Origin: Marisa cornuarietis
Taxonomy: Eukaryota; Mollusca; Gastropoda; Architaenioglossa; Ampullariidae
DNA length: 64,000 nt
Assembly (NCBI GenBank): GCA_004794655.1
Contig: SMMW01000013.1
Location: 3,472,697-3,536,696 of the forward strand
Direction of reading: 5' to 3'
Below, piece after piece: positions 20,037 to 31,501 of this stretch. The notes beneath the pieces were generated by a model. That model was not told the origin of the DNA. It ran no database searches and saw nothing but the letters and a program-made list of their open reading frames with translations. Made by a program: the position numbers and the translations under genes. Every line of letters begins with the position of its first letter. Position 1 is the stretch's first letter.

Positions 20037-20477
20037 CTAAATTTTCTCCTGAGTTTTTAAAAATTTTCTGTAGAGGCAGTTCATAACACAACGGTGCTCT
20101 TTTTCATTCATCTCTTTACGCTCATATGTCTCGGTAAAAGCAGCTGAATGGTTGGGCAGGCTGACCCCCCGCCTCCGCTTCAGCCACCGACCAGGGCGTA
20201 CTGCGCATGCCCTGAATAATTCACGAAATACCTTCATTGAGGAACAGGGGGAAACGGCCTGCTTCATATCTTGTGGCTTGCCATCAGCGAAACGGATTGG
20301 CCACTGTCGCGCTTCATAATTAGTCCAATGGAATTTGGACACAAAGGTCTCCTTGAAAAATTCGTGCGGAAGAGCGAGTTCGGGGCAAGCTGACCACCCC
20401 AGTTTCCACACACCCACAAGTTCAATCGCAACACTTTCCCACTTTGATGCTCGCCGCCTACCAGCGTTCACTTCCAC
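20037..20477 (-). other. Unassigned 146-codon open frame
   Basis: This is one of the longest non-repetitive open frames outside ICE2. The translation has Trp, Lys and Glu in protein-like amounts (ETFVSKFHWTNYEARQWPIR) but matches no family I recognise. A second open frame (20458-20640, minus) overlaps its start in another phase. Sites like TGCGCATGC (near 20205) and inverted CCAAT (near 20297) lie inside it, so the region may instead be regulatory. Confidence 0.2.
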
Positions 20478-20699
20478 CAGATGGACGACACGACCAAGGG
20501 GCCACAGATCTAAAAGCTGACAAGCGCCTTGTGGTCGAACCGCATGGCAAGTGATGTCCAGGAAGAGTCACCGACGGTTTGGGGTCCCTTGGGAACATGG
20601 CTGAGAGTGAGGCCATTACTGATGGACCAGTAGACGACACTTAGGCCACGGTCGGTACTGTCATCGGGGGATGTAACGGGAGCATGGATGTGAGATTGG

Positions 20700-20932
20700 T
20701 TGTTTTTTTTCTCCTATCACCACAAACGCTGTACCCCTGTCATACAACCCAGGGTCCTGTCAACAATGGGGAAGGATTGAAGGTGAGACCCACCATCTTG
20801 TCACCGCCTCCTCGTGTCAATCCTTAGAATGATTTCTACAGAAAAATGCTGCTTAAGCAAGCTGGTCAGTCTTTCCCTTAGACCGGCAATTCCCAGTGTC
20901 GGTTTTAATACCCACTGAACCACCCATCAAAT
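20700..20932 (-). mobile_element. Possible SINE fragment (tRNA-like A box)
   Basis: Read on the minus strand, 20932 downward gives GGTGGTTCAGTGGGTA, similar to a tRNA A box. About 45 bases on lies a decayed B-box-like stretch ending gactgaccagc. No 3' boundary could be defined. This is the weakest of the four SINE candidates. Confidence 0.3.
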
Positions 20933-22962
20933 AAACAGTGTTTTTTTTATTACGAAGACAATAAATGTATATTTCCGAAAATTCACCATATTATGTCATA
21001 TTGTCATCACAACGCCAGCAACAGGAGCACCTCATCGTCATTGTTTTTCATCATCATATACACACACGCAAGCAGACTTATACTCAAGTTCACGCACACA
21101 CGCCACAATCACACACACACACACACACGTAGATGCTGCTATCACAGCCCTACTCTTACACTCTGCTTTCTTCTACAGCAGTTCTTCTATTCTGAGAAGA
21201 GTAAAAAAAAATCTTGAGTGTTGTTTTTTTCAGCTAGACCCGTGTCCTGTGGCATGCAACCGAGAGAAATGTATCGCAGCCATCTCACAGTTAAAAAAAT
21301 TGTCTTCTTACTCTTCAACCAGAGGCCATAATTTGCCCCGGCGATAGCCGCCGTCTCGGCAATCATTCAACGCCATTTTGTCAGCGCCTCTGTGGCGGTT
21401 ATTGTTTAGGAAATGTTATACCATAAAGAATGGCTTTTTATCTGCATGTTTTTTGTTTTGTTTTGTTTTGTTTTTTGCTGTTTGAAAATGAGTTATAAAA
21501 TTTTCCACGCAATCGAGAGACTGGATTTTTTTGGACAACGAGTCAATTCTGCGGGAAGAGTTTCTATAAACTTGGTGCTGTGTGGACTGTTCACACTGAG
21601 CTTGAAAAAGCGCCAATCTATCTACTTACCAGTAAATTGAGCTTTCAAATGTTTGTCAATTTGGTGAAGAACTTTAAAGAACCTACCTTGTCCCTAATTG
21701 AAGATACGACCACTCAAGGCCGCTAAATCAGGTAAGATTAACCCCAAAGCTAACACAAACCAACTTTGTCCTGTGAAAGTAAGTAAAGGATCTTCTCATT
21801 CAGTCCTCAAGCTCTTTCCGGTCGAAGCAGCTTCAACGGTCAGCCGTGCTTTCCTTTTGAGGAAACATAGTTATTCCTCGTACAGTAGTCAGAACAGCAA
21901 TCAGACTTTGCTTAATTTTAGGCTCCGCTGGTAGAAATGACTCATTTGCTTTACGCTGACAAAATATGTGTCGAGATCCATACACGGGTCATCGCAGACC
22001 AGTGATTTGTGCGTCAGAAGTGGCCAGTGTCCAGACCTTGGTACTCTACACATAAAGAAGTTTCACCAGCCATTTCCTCCGCTTATTAACTCCTTACAGA
22101 AGAGTTATAAACCCTCTCACGTGATTGTCACGTCGTACATACATAATCCACCTAGTTAATCCGACGTGATTGTCCTGTTTACATAAACGATTATTCCATT
22201 CAGGTTAGGCTAGGTGAGAGGCAATAATAGCTCTGTTGTAAAACTGTGAAAGAAATCCCTATCGCTGTCTTTAAAGAAAGAGTGACAGAAAGACGGTGAA
22301 TGATTTTTTTCAATATTTACCAGTTTTATTTCTTGCTTGTCGACGTGTACTTCATATTTCAAACTGAAAAAAGCATCTTTTAAAGACCGTTTTGATTTTT
22401 GTTAAGTACTTCGCTCGTGGTGACACCATTCAGCAGGATATCATGACATTCTGATAAAAATTCGGTCATGACATACTCCATCGTTGGTCTTCTCGAGTTG
22501 GCTAACACCGTCTCCCACTCTCCTTCCAAGAAAATGCCTTATGACAGTTCAGATGGCCGGGGCCGCAGAGGCCAATGACAGGTTGACAGGTGAAAAGCTT
22601 CTGGATACACGGGAATGTAAGACAGAGAGAGAGGAAGAGAAAAGAGAGATCGTGGAGAAGGGGAGAGAAGAAAGAGGGATAGGAAAGAAAGAAAGAGAGC
22701 CGCATGACTAATGTGGAGCGGAAAGTGTTCTACAGGCCCGGTCGTCCAGCAAGGAGTGCGAGCGAGAATCAATCAGGAAAGTGTGAGTGGTCAGAAATTG
22801 GACGTCGCGCGAACAGTGGTCGATGCATTTTTCTGGACATTGACTGGTTTCCCCTTGTTCCTCAGACCTTCGCCTCCGGTGCCTGGTCAGTCTTAAAATT
22901 TACTAGTCTTCTGTGGCCTGAGGATGCATGGCTGCCCTATAGCTGACCTCATGCGAGCTCTG

Positions 22963-23013
22963 TGTATGTATGTATGTATGTATGTATGTATGTATGTATG
23001 TATGTATGTATGT
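22963..23013 (+). repeat. (TATG)n tetranucleotide microsatellite
   Basis: About 12 perfect TATG units. It creates a spurious MYVCMYVC-type frame. Confidence 0.95.
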
Positions 23014-23901
23014 TCTTGGATTGAGTTTTCGCCATCGTCTCGCAAGTTTTGCACGCACCTCTGTCTGTTATTACAACTCCTTGCCTACAGGACTCCTTAT
23101 ACAGCTGTCTCTACAATTTTTTCTGCAGGTTCTTCCCTCTTGTTCCAGACGGTTTTTTTTTCTTTTCAAAGTGGCCTCGTCAGTCCAAAGTGACATAACA
23201 AGTCATGTCAAAGTGACGTAAAGTGGCATCACATCAGAGGGAGGTAACAAGACAAAACACCATTACAAGGTGACATAAACTGACAGTCATTCCAAGGCGA
23301 GATAAACACTTCAATTAGATGTAACAATTACCTACTTCAAAGGCCATTTCAGGATTTTACACCCGTCATAGAATCGATCGATGAAACATCTGATGTGTGT
23401 GCAGAGGTGATGTGTTGACGATGTGTTGGCCCCCTGTTTCCATCTGCAGGCCTCGCTGCCTGACGATGGTCGGCTTAGGTGAGGGTCGTGATCTTCACTA
23501 ATCTGTAGAATTGTAATGTCCTCACTAGTTCATTAGCTTTGTTAGTAACTATCAGAACGGGACATGACTATTGCAGCAGCATACCATCCGCTAGAGAGGA
23601 AAATAATTATGCGTATGCTGATTAATGCACACAAAAACACTCACGCGCACGTCACTCAAGCATCCACGCATCTGATTCAGTTCTACAGGCTCAAGGGCTC
23701 ATTCTCGCCTCTTGGAAATATTCACACGGATGTGAGAAGACACACGGAGACGCATACAACCCCGCCTGTCACTGATTTCCTCCACTTTCGCAGTCCATCC
23801 TTATAAGGCTCTCGTTCCAATCGGAGAGAACTCTCAGACAAGCGCACCTACCAACACCTACTTATTTGTACCTCTTGGGCAATTTCTTTTTCTCACATTA
23901 A

Positions 23902-23907
<6 letters not shown>

Positions 23908-23942
<35 letters not shown>
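23908..23942 (+). repeat. (CA)n microsatellite
   Basis: About 17 CA units, preceded by a short CT run. Confidence 0.95.
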
Positions 23943-23944
<2 letters not shown>

Positions 23945-25875
23945 ACGCACTCAGGCTTGTGCATTGAAAGCCCCATACATCAACAAGGAGCAGTTATCGA
24001 GTATACACATCTATCTACGCATCCTGATGGGAAGCAGTGCCGACAGCTGAAAGGATGGGAGGGTAGCAAAGGGGAAGTCACTGGCACAAAGGTGTACGTG
24101 CAGAAAGGTTTGCATGACTTCCGCTTACCTGCCCATACTTGCACGTGTCAGTCTCGCGCCCTTGATGCTACAGCTCACGTATACTCCTCTTCCGCTGCTC
24201 TCCTGAAACGAGTATAATAATTCTTGCTTCCATTTTCTTATAGTTGTGCTTGGCGATACATTGTTGCTGACTTTTGTAACGCCCTTTGTACGTTCATTGT
24301 GTTCACACAGATGTTTATGTAATGCAAAATGTTCAAATACGTTAACAGAAAATTACTCTGTAGCTTTCTTTTGGCGGCATAGTCAACATTTTATTTATTT
24401 GTTTTTTATTTATTTTTTTTTTGCTGCATTGTTCGAGATAGGTGTCACCCGATAAGTCTACTTCTGAGGCGCACCGATACAAGAGAGTGAGTCAGAAGAA
24501 CGACAGATGTTTCTGACTCCTGCATGTATGCTAAATTTAGAAAATAGCCTGCAAGAGATGCTCAGTAGATTGCATAGCCGGAAGACTATACCTACTGTCA
24601 TTTCTCCTCGCAACAGCAGCAGTTTCGTGCAGGAAAAGCTTTGGAAAAGCCCTGGAAAAGTCGAGTTTCTCCTTTGGGTGGGCTTAGTTTTTTGGGGAGG
24701 AGAGGGGTGGAGGTAGAGAAATGCAGGTGAACAGAAGGAAGATTTTTTTCTACATATTTCTTTCTCTTTCTCTGCTCGCTGCATCTGACAGATACCAGAG
24801 CTTCAAGTTTCCTGGTGAATCTACCCTCAGCAAAGCACGCGACACACACTAGTGCATGAAAACACAATAAACGCGCACGCCGGAGCAAATCAGGGGCGAT
24901 AAAGCTGCTCTGTGTTTCCGGTGCTACGGACAGAGGGCGCTGTAGTTGTTGCGGAGGCTCAGGGCGAGGGGTACATCGGGCAGCACGCTCAGCTGTGGGA
25001 GGGCGATAGCACTTACACGTCACGACAAAGAAATCCGTGTTTACTGCGCGACTCCTCGGCTAGTCGGATGGTTTCGTGACAAGTCTCTCGTCTGATTTCG
25101 TTGTCATTTTTATCGACGTCAGAACTGAAGGCTGGCGTGGGGGCCTGAAAGAACGGAATGCAAAAGGCATACAAGCATCTTGGCGGCGATTTAATTTTTT
25201 CTTTCTTTTTTGGGTGGCGTGTGTTTTATCAGTTTATTTGAAGACACCTGCATACATCCAAAATACTCACTCATTCCGTCTCATGTATCCCTTTAGCTAA
25301 GAATCAATAAAGTAAAATAAGAGAGAAAAGGAGAAGAAAAAAACGAAATCTAAATTGGCCTGATAACCAAAAATAACTTGTCCACTTCTTCAGATGTGCA
25401 CGTTAGGGAAGATATCAGAACTGGAGGATGGTGGGGAAAAAATCCTGAAAGAAACGCATGTCAACTTTAATGAAGATCGTAGATAGTTCATCATATCAGC
25501 ATCTTTTCAGATTATTGCAAAAGACCAGCATACATTCGCATACATTGAGTCGACTTACCTTACCACTCGTCAGTTTGTTTTTCAGTCTGCTTGTTTTTGC
25601 TTTTTCTGTGTGCCACTCATTAGACGGGACAAATTTAGCAGACTAATTCTCACGCCCCACTGTCTGGAATTCTCTTTCCCTTAAAAAAATCTTGCATAAT
25701 CAAGAGTACTGTTCCGACCGCTCCTCCATTCTTTATCTCTGCACTTATTTACTTATTTTTGTCCTTTTTTTGTCATGGTGTTATTTATTTGCTGATGCTT
25801 AAGTTTCTTGAACGGCTTACTGGAGTTTGTGGTCTTTCGTGTGCAGCTCATTGAGCTGTAGTTCTTCTTCATCTT

Positions 25876-25914
25876 ATTATTATTATTGTTATTATTATTA
25901 TTATTATTATTATA
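25876..25914 (+). repeat. (ATT)n trinucleotide microsatellite
   Basis: About 12 TTA/ATT units with one interruption. On the minus strand it gives a poly-Asn frame, which is an artefact. Confidence 0.9.
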
Positions 25915-26749
25915 CACTCTCGCACACTTTAATTTATTTCTTTGGCTAAAGTAAACAAATAAATAGATACAAATGAAAGCGATGAGAGAAAAAAGATCCT
26001 GACACGAGGACAAAATTTAAGCTTGCCCACTTAAGCAAACAAGCCCATATTAGGACAAATGTATGTATGTTTTTTTATAAACCTCGTATTAAAGTGATGC
26101 ACTGAGTTTACAATTAATTTGGACATTAGGGGGCACGCAGTTTTTTTTTCTCAGCACTTGACATCTAACAGGGCTGGCTACCTTGCCGTGATGCAGCGTT
26201 AGTTGCTGGCTCGGCGTAAAACCACCTCGTTTCAGTGAGCAGCATATTAAAATGTCACATAACAAAATTAAGTTAAACCTCTTTCTGGGTGAGAAAATTT
26301 GTTAAATGGTTGGATAAGTGTTTAAAATTCAGAACAACTATGAAATGTTTGAAAAAAGGCTGTAAAAGGTCGACAAAAAGTTGGAACGCAAACATTAATA
26401 ACACATTACTTTGATGGGCATGATAAGCGTTTCAAAAACATTTCCTGCGAATATTATTTGAACTTTTCTCGAGAACCATTTGTAAACGATTATAAAACGT
26501 TCAAATGCTATCTGGGAAAGAATTACAAAGGGGGGAGGATGAAAAAAATGTCCCTTATTATTTATCGTAAGATTTGAAGAGAGCTATGCTTCTGTATACG
26601 GAAAGTACATGCTCCTATGCATCATAGACGCTTTAGCTGAAAGATTGTCCTGCAGTTCTAGTCTAAGGCCAAGACTGGCTTAACGCCATTAGTCAGTCTA
26701 TTGGTCGGTTGGCAAGGACAGTGCTGGCGTCTAGCTGTGATTTCATACG

Positions 26750-26926
26750 ATGGGAGAAGAGGATGACGAAATCTAAGTACCCAGAAAAACCCACGACGGC
26801 CAGCCCTGTAAACAGGAGTCACAACCAGAGAGAAGTGCAGGTGCTCCTATGCGACATCTTAAACCAAGACCTAATGATCTCAGCTGCAGGAGCGACAATC
26901 GCTTTACCACTGCGCTATGCCCTAGA
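26750..26926 (-). mobile_element. tRNA-derived SINE fragment
   Basis: On the minus strand from about 26925 the sequence GGCATAGCGCAGTGGTAAAG is a clear tRNA A-box region, followed by a decayed B box. Further on comes GGCTGGCCGTCGTGGGTTTT and then TCTGGGTACTTAG, which resembles the CGTGGGTTTTC..GGGTAC motif of widespread animal SINE bodies. The ends are eroded and no target duplication is visible. Confidence 0.6.
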
Positions 26927-27659
26927 CATCCATCTTATTGCCCATGGCAGTGACACTTCGAATGAAGGACACAAATTCCTCGTTCAAGTAGCTCAAAAAA
27001 GCTGTTTTGTTCTTCTTGTTTTGTAATTACTGTCGTCGGCATCTTCTGTTTAATTTGCTTCATTTCATATCATCCTTTCATCTGTGTTGACAGTTTTAGC
27101 ATCACGGGTAAGATGCTTCTCTCTAAACATTGACCTTGATCACAAAAAATACCAAACCATAGTAAACATCCATAATCTAAATAGACCGATGCAGAGTAAT
27201 ATGGCGCAGACCTAGCATCACTTTGCATAGTATGTTTTATTCACAAGCAGATTAAATGCTTAGAAAATGCCTCCAGCAACAAAGATCGAATGCATGTTCG
27301 CAAGCATGATCAAAGGATGGCAAAATCAGCTTATCACTCGCTTATTGAAATGAGAATTTTTTTTTCAGACCGTTATGGCAAGGGCTTGACGGTCGATAGA
27401 GGGCGATGCACCAAAGACGTTGTTACATGGTGTGATTGTAGGCGGAAACACAGAGGTCGCATGTAATTGTCGTTCTTTGCGAGCTTTCAGGTCGAATGTG
27501 ATACGCTCCCGGACTAATGGTGTAATGGATAACTGGAGGTGGTGCTATTTGGTATTTACGCATGCATGCACAAACATAAAACTAGTACACGAATGTACAG
27601 AATGAATACGCTTTTAAGGATTTATTACGTTTCAGATACAACATGAAAAGGTAACAGTC

Positions 27660-27925
27660 ATCCATTACCTTTTCAGATCGTTGGGTAGGGAGATGTTGGA
27701 GACTTCACTTTTCTCGGAGCCAGCTTCACGTGAGGGTGGTGCCCATCTCCTCCCCCCCGCTACCTTTTCTTACCCAGTCTTCTTTGGAGTCAGGTACTCA
27801 TTCCCGCCAACAGACTCAAGTGGGGGAAGTTTGCTGCACTACATGGGTATCGAACGGGTATCGAACTGGCGCGCCTCTCACTTTGGACGCCAGAGCTCTA
27901 ACCACTCGGCTTATCCACTTCACCA
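27660..27925 (-). mobile_element. tRNA-derived SINE with duplicated B box
   Basis: On the minus strand the head reads GATAAGCCGAGTGGTTAGAG (class II tRNA-type A box), then GCGCCAGTTCGATACCCG (B box). The B-box segment GGGTATCGAAC is duplicated in tandem at 27845-27866. A tRNA-unrelated body of about 180 bases follows, down to a 9-bp inverted repeat (aaaggtaac / ttaccttt) near 27648-27671. The tRNA part has no proper acceptor stem, so this is not a tRNA gene. Confidence 0.65.
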
Positions 27926-27929
27926 GATA

Positions 27930-29130
27930 CGACGTAACTACATTGAAAGGAACAGAAAGCTATTTGTCTCTCGGGAACAAATAGAAATCATCCTGAATGT
28001 TCTAGAAAGCTGCATTCAACGCTATATAATGTCATTAGAAAGTAGACCATGAAGAAGATTAAATCCAGAAAGTCAGGTTCACATCAATCCTTAGGCTTCA
28101 GTGCACACGGGCTGGTGTATGTTCCCGCTAGACGATGCACCTGACCGGAGTTATGTTAGTCTGCAATGACTATGCTAGGAGAAGGATACATCCCTATACC
28201 AGACTCTCGCTTCAGGAGGAATGCCTCTTGCTTAGCAATCGTAATTTTCCTTGCAGACGAACAAATTCGCTTTTCATTGCCCATAGGGACGGTTGCAGAA
28301 AATCCGGCGCAGGGAGGATGGTGTTGACGTCCGTGCCAACAGGATGGTAACATGGTCAAGAAGGTGGCATGGCGCTGGGTCGGGAATCAGGAGAGTTAGC
28401 ACAGAGGGACTTGTGTTTTTTACACTGGCGCCGCCTGTCGCCCACAAATACAAATTAAGGCGGGTCATTTCTTTTTTACTTCCCTTTTTGGTTTCGGCTT
28501 GTCGTCCTCAAAATGTCACTGGCAACGACGAAATGACAGAAAAAATCAGAAAATGATATAGAAGTTACTTATTACGAAAAGTAATTTGTTACTAAAGTAT
28601 TTATAAGGACATAGAATTTTTTTTATTAAGATTGAGACTTTATTTATTACGATAGGGATTTTATTTAATTTTCTGTCTTTTACTCCATACCCTTCCCAAA
28701 TCATTAGCAAAAAACACTTTCAAGTTTGCCACCCGGTTCGAATCCCTTTGTTTTCTGTGTCCGCTGATAGTGAAGATGTATTTTGATGCGAAGATTCGCG
28801 CCTGCGCAATAACCAGCTTTCAGAGGCTGCGTGTTCTGTAACAGCTAATGATTTGTCCTAATTCCTAGGATGGACGGCGGCCTAGCGCATGTGCAAAGCC
28901 ATGCAAATGATAAGCCCACCAACCTCCCAGTGTCGAGCTAGTCGCCATAAAAACCAACAGAGACCCAATTAGATTTAACAGCTATCTCGGTTTCCTGGCT
29001 CAGGGCGCGGGCACACTCTGCATCTCTTCGCCCACTTCTCCCTATGGAAAAGGTGGTTTTGTACATATTATTAGAGAGCAAGAGCAATGCCTTGTGATGA
29101 ACAGTGATATACACAAACTAGTCTCTCTCG

Positions 29131-29187
<57 letters not shown>

Positions 29188-31460
29188 ACTAAAATGAATT
29201 TTTTCCCGTATAAAACCCCATGGAAGAGTGACTGACTCAAATGTGGCAAGGGTTGCAGTCTTGTGAACAACGCAACCAGGCAGTTAACTCAGTGTCTCAG
29301 AGCAGACCAAAGCGGTAGTTACCTCCCTTCTTGGAAGCGACGTAGACCCTGACCAGGCTCAAGACCACGGGGTCGTAAACACTGCAGACTAACCCTGCAA
29401 TATCGCCACAATCACTTGCAGTCTTGTACGGAGCAAACTCATCCTACCTCTACACGATCGCTTGCAATTCCATTCCCAACAAACATATTAACCTCTCCCC
29501 CCAGTCCCTCCCGAAGATCAATCTCGTCTTGTTGTTTTGGAGCAACAGTTTAAAAAAGAAGTCGGGCAGAATAAACGGATGGACTAAGAGAGCTGCGATC
29601 AGGTGGTGTGCTGGCTGGACAAGTGTCTTATCTTTGCTTTTTCCAAACCTAGTGGACACCTTGTCAGTCGTAGCTAAGCAGTGAATTATTTAGCCTGACG
29701 CAAGTTGCAGCCTCAGACATCAAACAGAACCTCCGCTCGCGATGGGTGCAACAATTAACCGATAGAAACTGTCCTGAGACATGCGACTGGGTATGTCAAC
29801 CAATGTTGAAATGATTCACTGTTCCTCTTTTCACGTCACTGGTTTCATGTTCCGAATCAGGAATACTTTTTTTTTTTTTAAATCATGCTGTCGGCAAATC
29901 GAAGAAGATAGATAAGTGCATATCGTAGCAGCCATGTTGTTTGAGAGCGTTACCAAATCCCTTTCTGCAATTAGAAACAGGCATGTTAGACTAGACATAC
30001 AAACAATGATACATTGAGTGCCACGCTGCATTTATATTATTGTCTCTAAACTAACACTGTTGACCTTGGAGTATCCCTTTTTTCTTTCGTTCATTTTAAG
30101 TTTTATACCCCATTTTGTGTTCAGTTTATTTATTTAGAAACTGAAGTACCTTTTCCTAATAGCTTTTTATTTACAGTGCCCATGCCGTTCATTTGTCTTT
30201 TCCTACAGAGCTGCTGTTCGTTCTTTAAAACCTCTTCGCTGGATACTTCTTCTACAAACACCTTTCTACAAACCTCTTGAGCGAAGGAAACTACATCAAA
30301 CTGAAAATGCAGCTTAATTAGTCCATTGATTGTGGTTTCCAGGGGAAAAAAAGAACAGGCCAGGGAAACGAAGGTTTATTTTTAGAACCATGCTAGTCAA
30401 GTATGTTTTCTTGTTCGCGTTTTATAAAGAATATTTTGGAGTAGTTTACCTTTTCCAACGCAGTTGAGGATTTCATTCAGACAGCGAGGTAACTTCCTCA
30501 AAGCGCTCAATAATCTTCTCCTCAATTTTGAAAATCGCCGTCTTTTATTGCAGGAGCATATCCGTCCATGGTAATGCCTTTGAAAAGGAGGGACACAATC
30601 AATGAAGCGGTCTTCTCTGTGTGTTTCGGTCACTTCGTTGCCGGGTGGAAATGAAGCTTAAAGAAAAACAGTAAAGCCTCTTTCTCTTTTGCAATCTTTT
30701 CACCGTGGGGAAAAAAAAGGTATTGGTGAAAAATATTTAGGAAAGGACGCGAGTAATGCCAGACAACTTCTGTTCCACCTCACGATCATGTATGGAGTCC
30801 GCTCTACTTGTCTGATGTCTTTCATTGCTTTTGTTGACTGGCAGGAAAACATGGACAACGTCACTCCGTATAGCCACTGTCACGTGTCAGGCTTGACCTG
30901 ACCCTCCACCTCTGCACTCGGTTGTAGGAAGGCGGAAGCTGGACTCTAAAGCTGATAGAGTTAACCCAAGAGAATTGAGTGGTAAAAACTTCACGGTCGG
31001 CATCTCGCCTTGCGTTAGCTGGGAGAGCTGAAGGGACAATCCATCGGTCTCTTAAAGTGGTCAATATTTCTCGCAAAGAAGGAATTGGAGAAGAACACAA
31101 CTTTTTCAAAAGAAACCCTATGGGCAGATAACATTAATGAACTTTTCAGAAAGAAGGTGTGAGCGGACGGGCCGCAATTTGCAAAAACGGCAGGCTGTTT
31201 CTGTAAAAAAAAAAAAAAAAAATTGGTGAATGCTGGAACTACAAGAATGTCAGAATAACGGAATTGCGGAAATTAGCACTAAATCTAAATGCAGAAAAAA
31301 GAAAGGGTGCCGCTCGATGATCGAGCTTTTCAAAACACGACTTGAAACACCTTGGTTCCCGAAATTTCCAGATTTGTTCACGTTTTCGTGTTTGCGAGGA
31401 AGAATTTTCTCGAACACTGGAACTTTCTGCAGCATAATAAGCGTTTGCCTTGATTGCTTT
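27930..31460. other. Noncoding stretch
   Basis: No gene recognised. It contains (CT)n(CA)n at 29129-29184, a poly(T) near 29868, and a segment at 28790-28960 with octamer ATGCAAAT (28903) and GCGCCTGCGCAAT, an NRF1-like site. A lone B-box-like ccggttcgaatccc at 28733 has no A box. Confidence 0.5.
29129..29184 (+). repeat. (CT)n(CA)n compound microsatellite
   Basis: About ten CT units run straight into about 17 CA units. Confidence 0.95.
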
Positions 31461-31469
31461 CTTTTTTAG

Positions 31470-31501
31470 AATTCGCAGAGTTCAAAGAAATTTATCACGA
31501 G
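31470..31501 (+). CDS. Candidate 32-nt internal exon, gene unknown
   Basis: A near-ideal acceptor (gattgctttcttttttag, ending 31469) and donor (gag/GTAAGC at 31502) bracket 32 bases. One frame reads FAEFKEIYHE and ends in phase 0. No protein family is recognised. A chance pair of good splice sites is quite possible in 53 kb of noncoding DNA. Confidence 0.22.

Larger units (their letters stand above)
20933..26160. other. Noncoding stretch with simple repeats
   Basis: No gene recognised. It holds a CA-rich tract at 21059-21128, a (TATG)n array at 22963-23013, a purine-rich block near 22620-22700 and a degenerate CAAAGTGACATAA-type repeat near 23180-23290. A (CA)n tract (23908-23942) and an (ATT)n tract (25876-25914) follow. 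The 141-codon minus frame at 24598-25023 looks like chance. Confidence 0.55.

Noticed and set aside
24598..25023. 141-codon minus frame as a gene
   Set aside because: The composition (Cys runs, Pro/Arg bias) looks random and there is no motif or splice structure.
26165..26232. SINE tail resembling tggctcggcgtaaaacc
   Set aside because: It is too short and has no A/B boxes attached; could be a fragment but cannot be supported alone.
28700..28760. tRNA gene suggested by ccggttcgaatccc
   Set aside because: There is no A box at the right distance and no acceptor stem can be paired.
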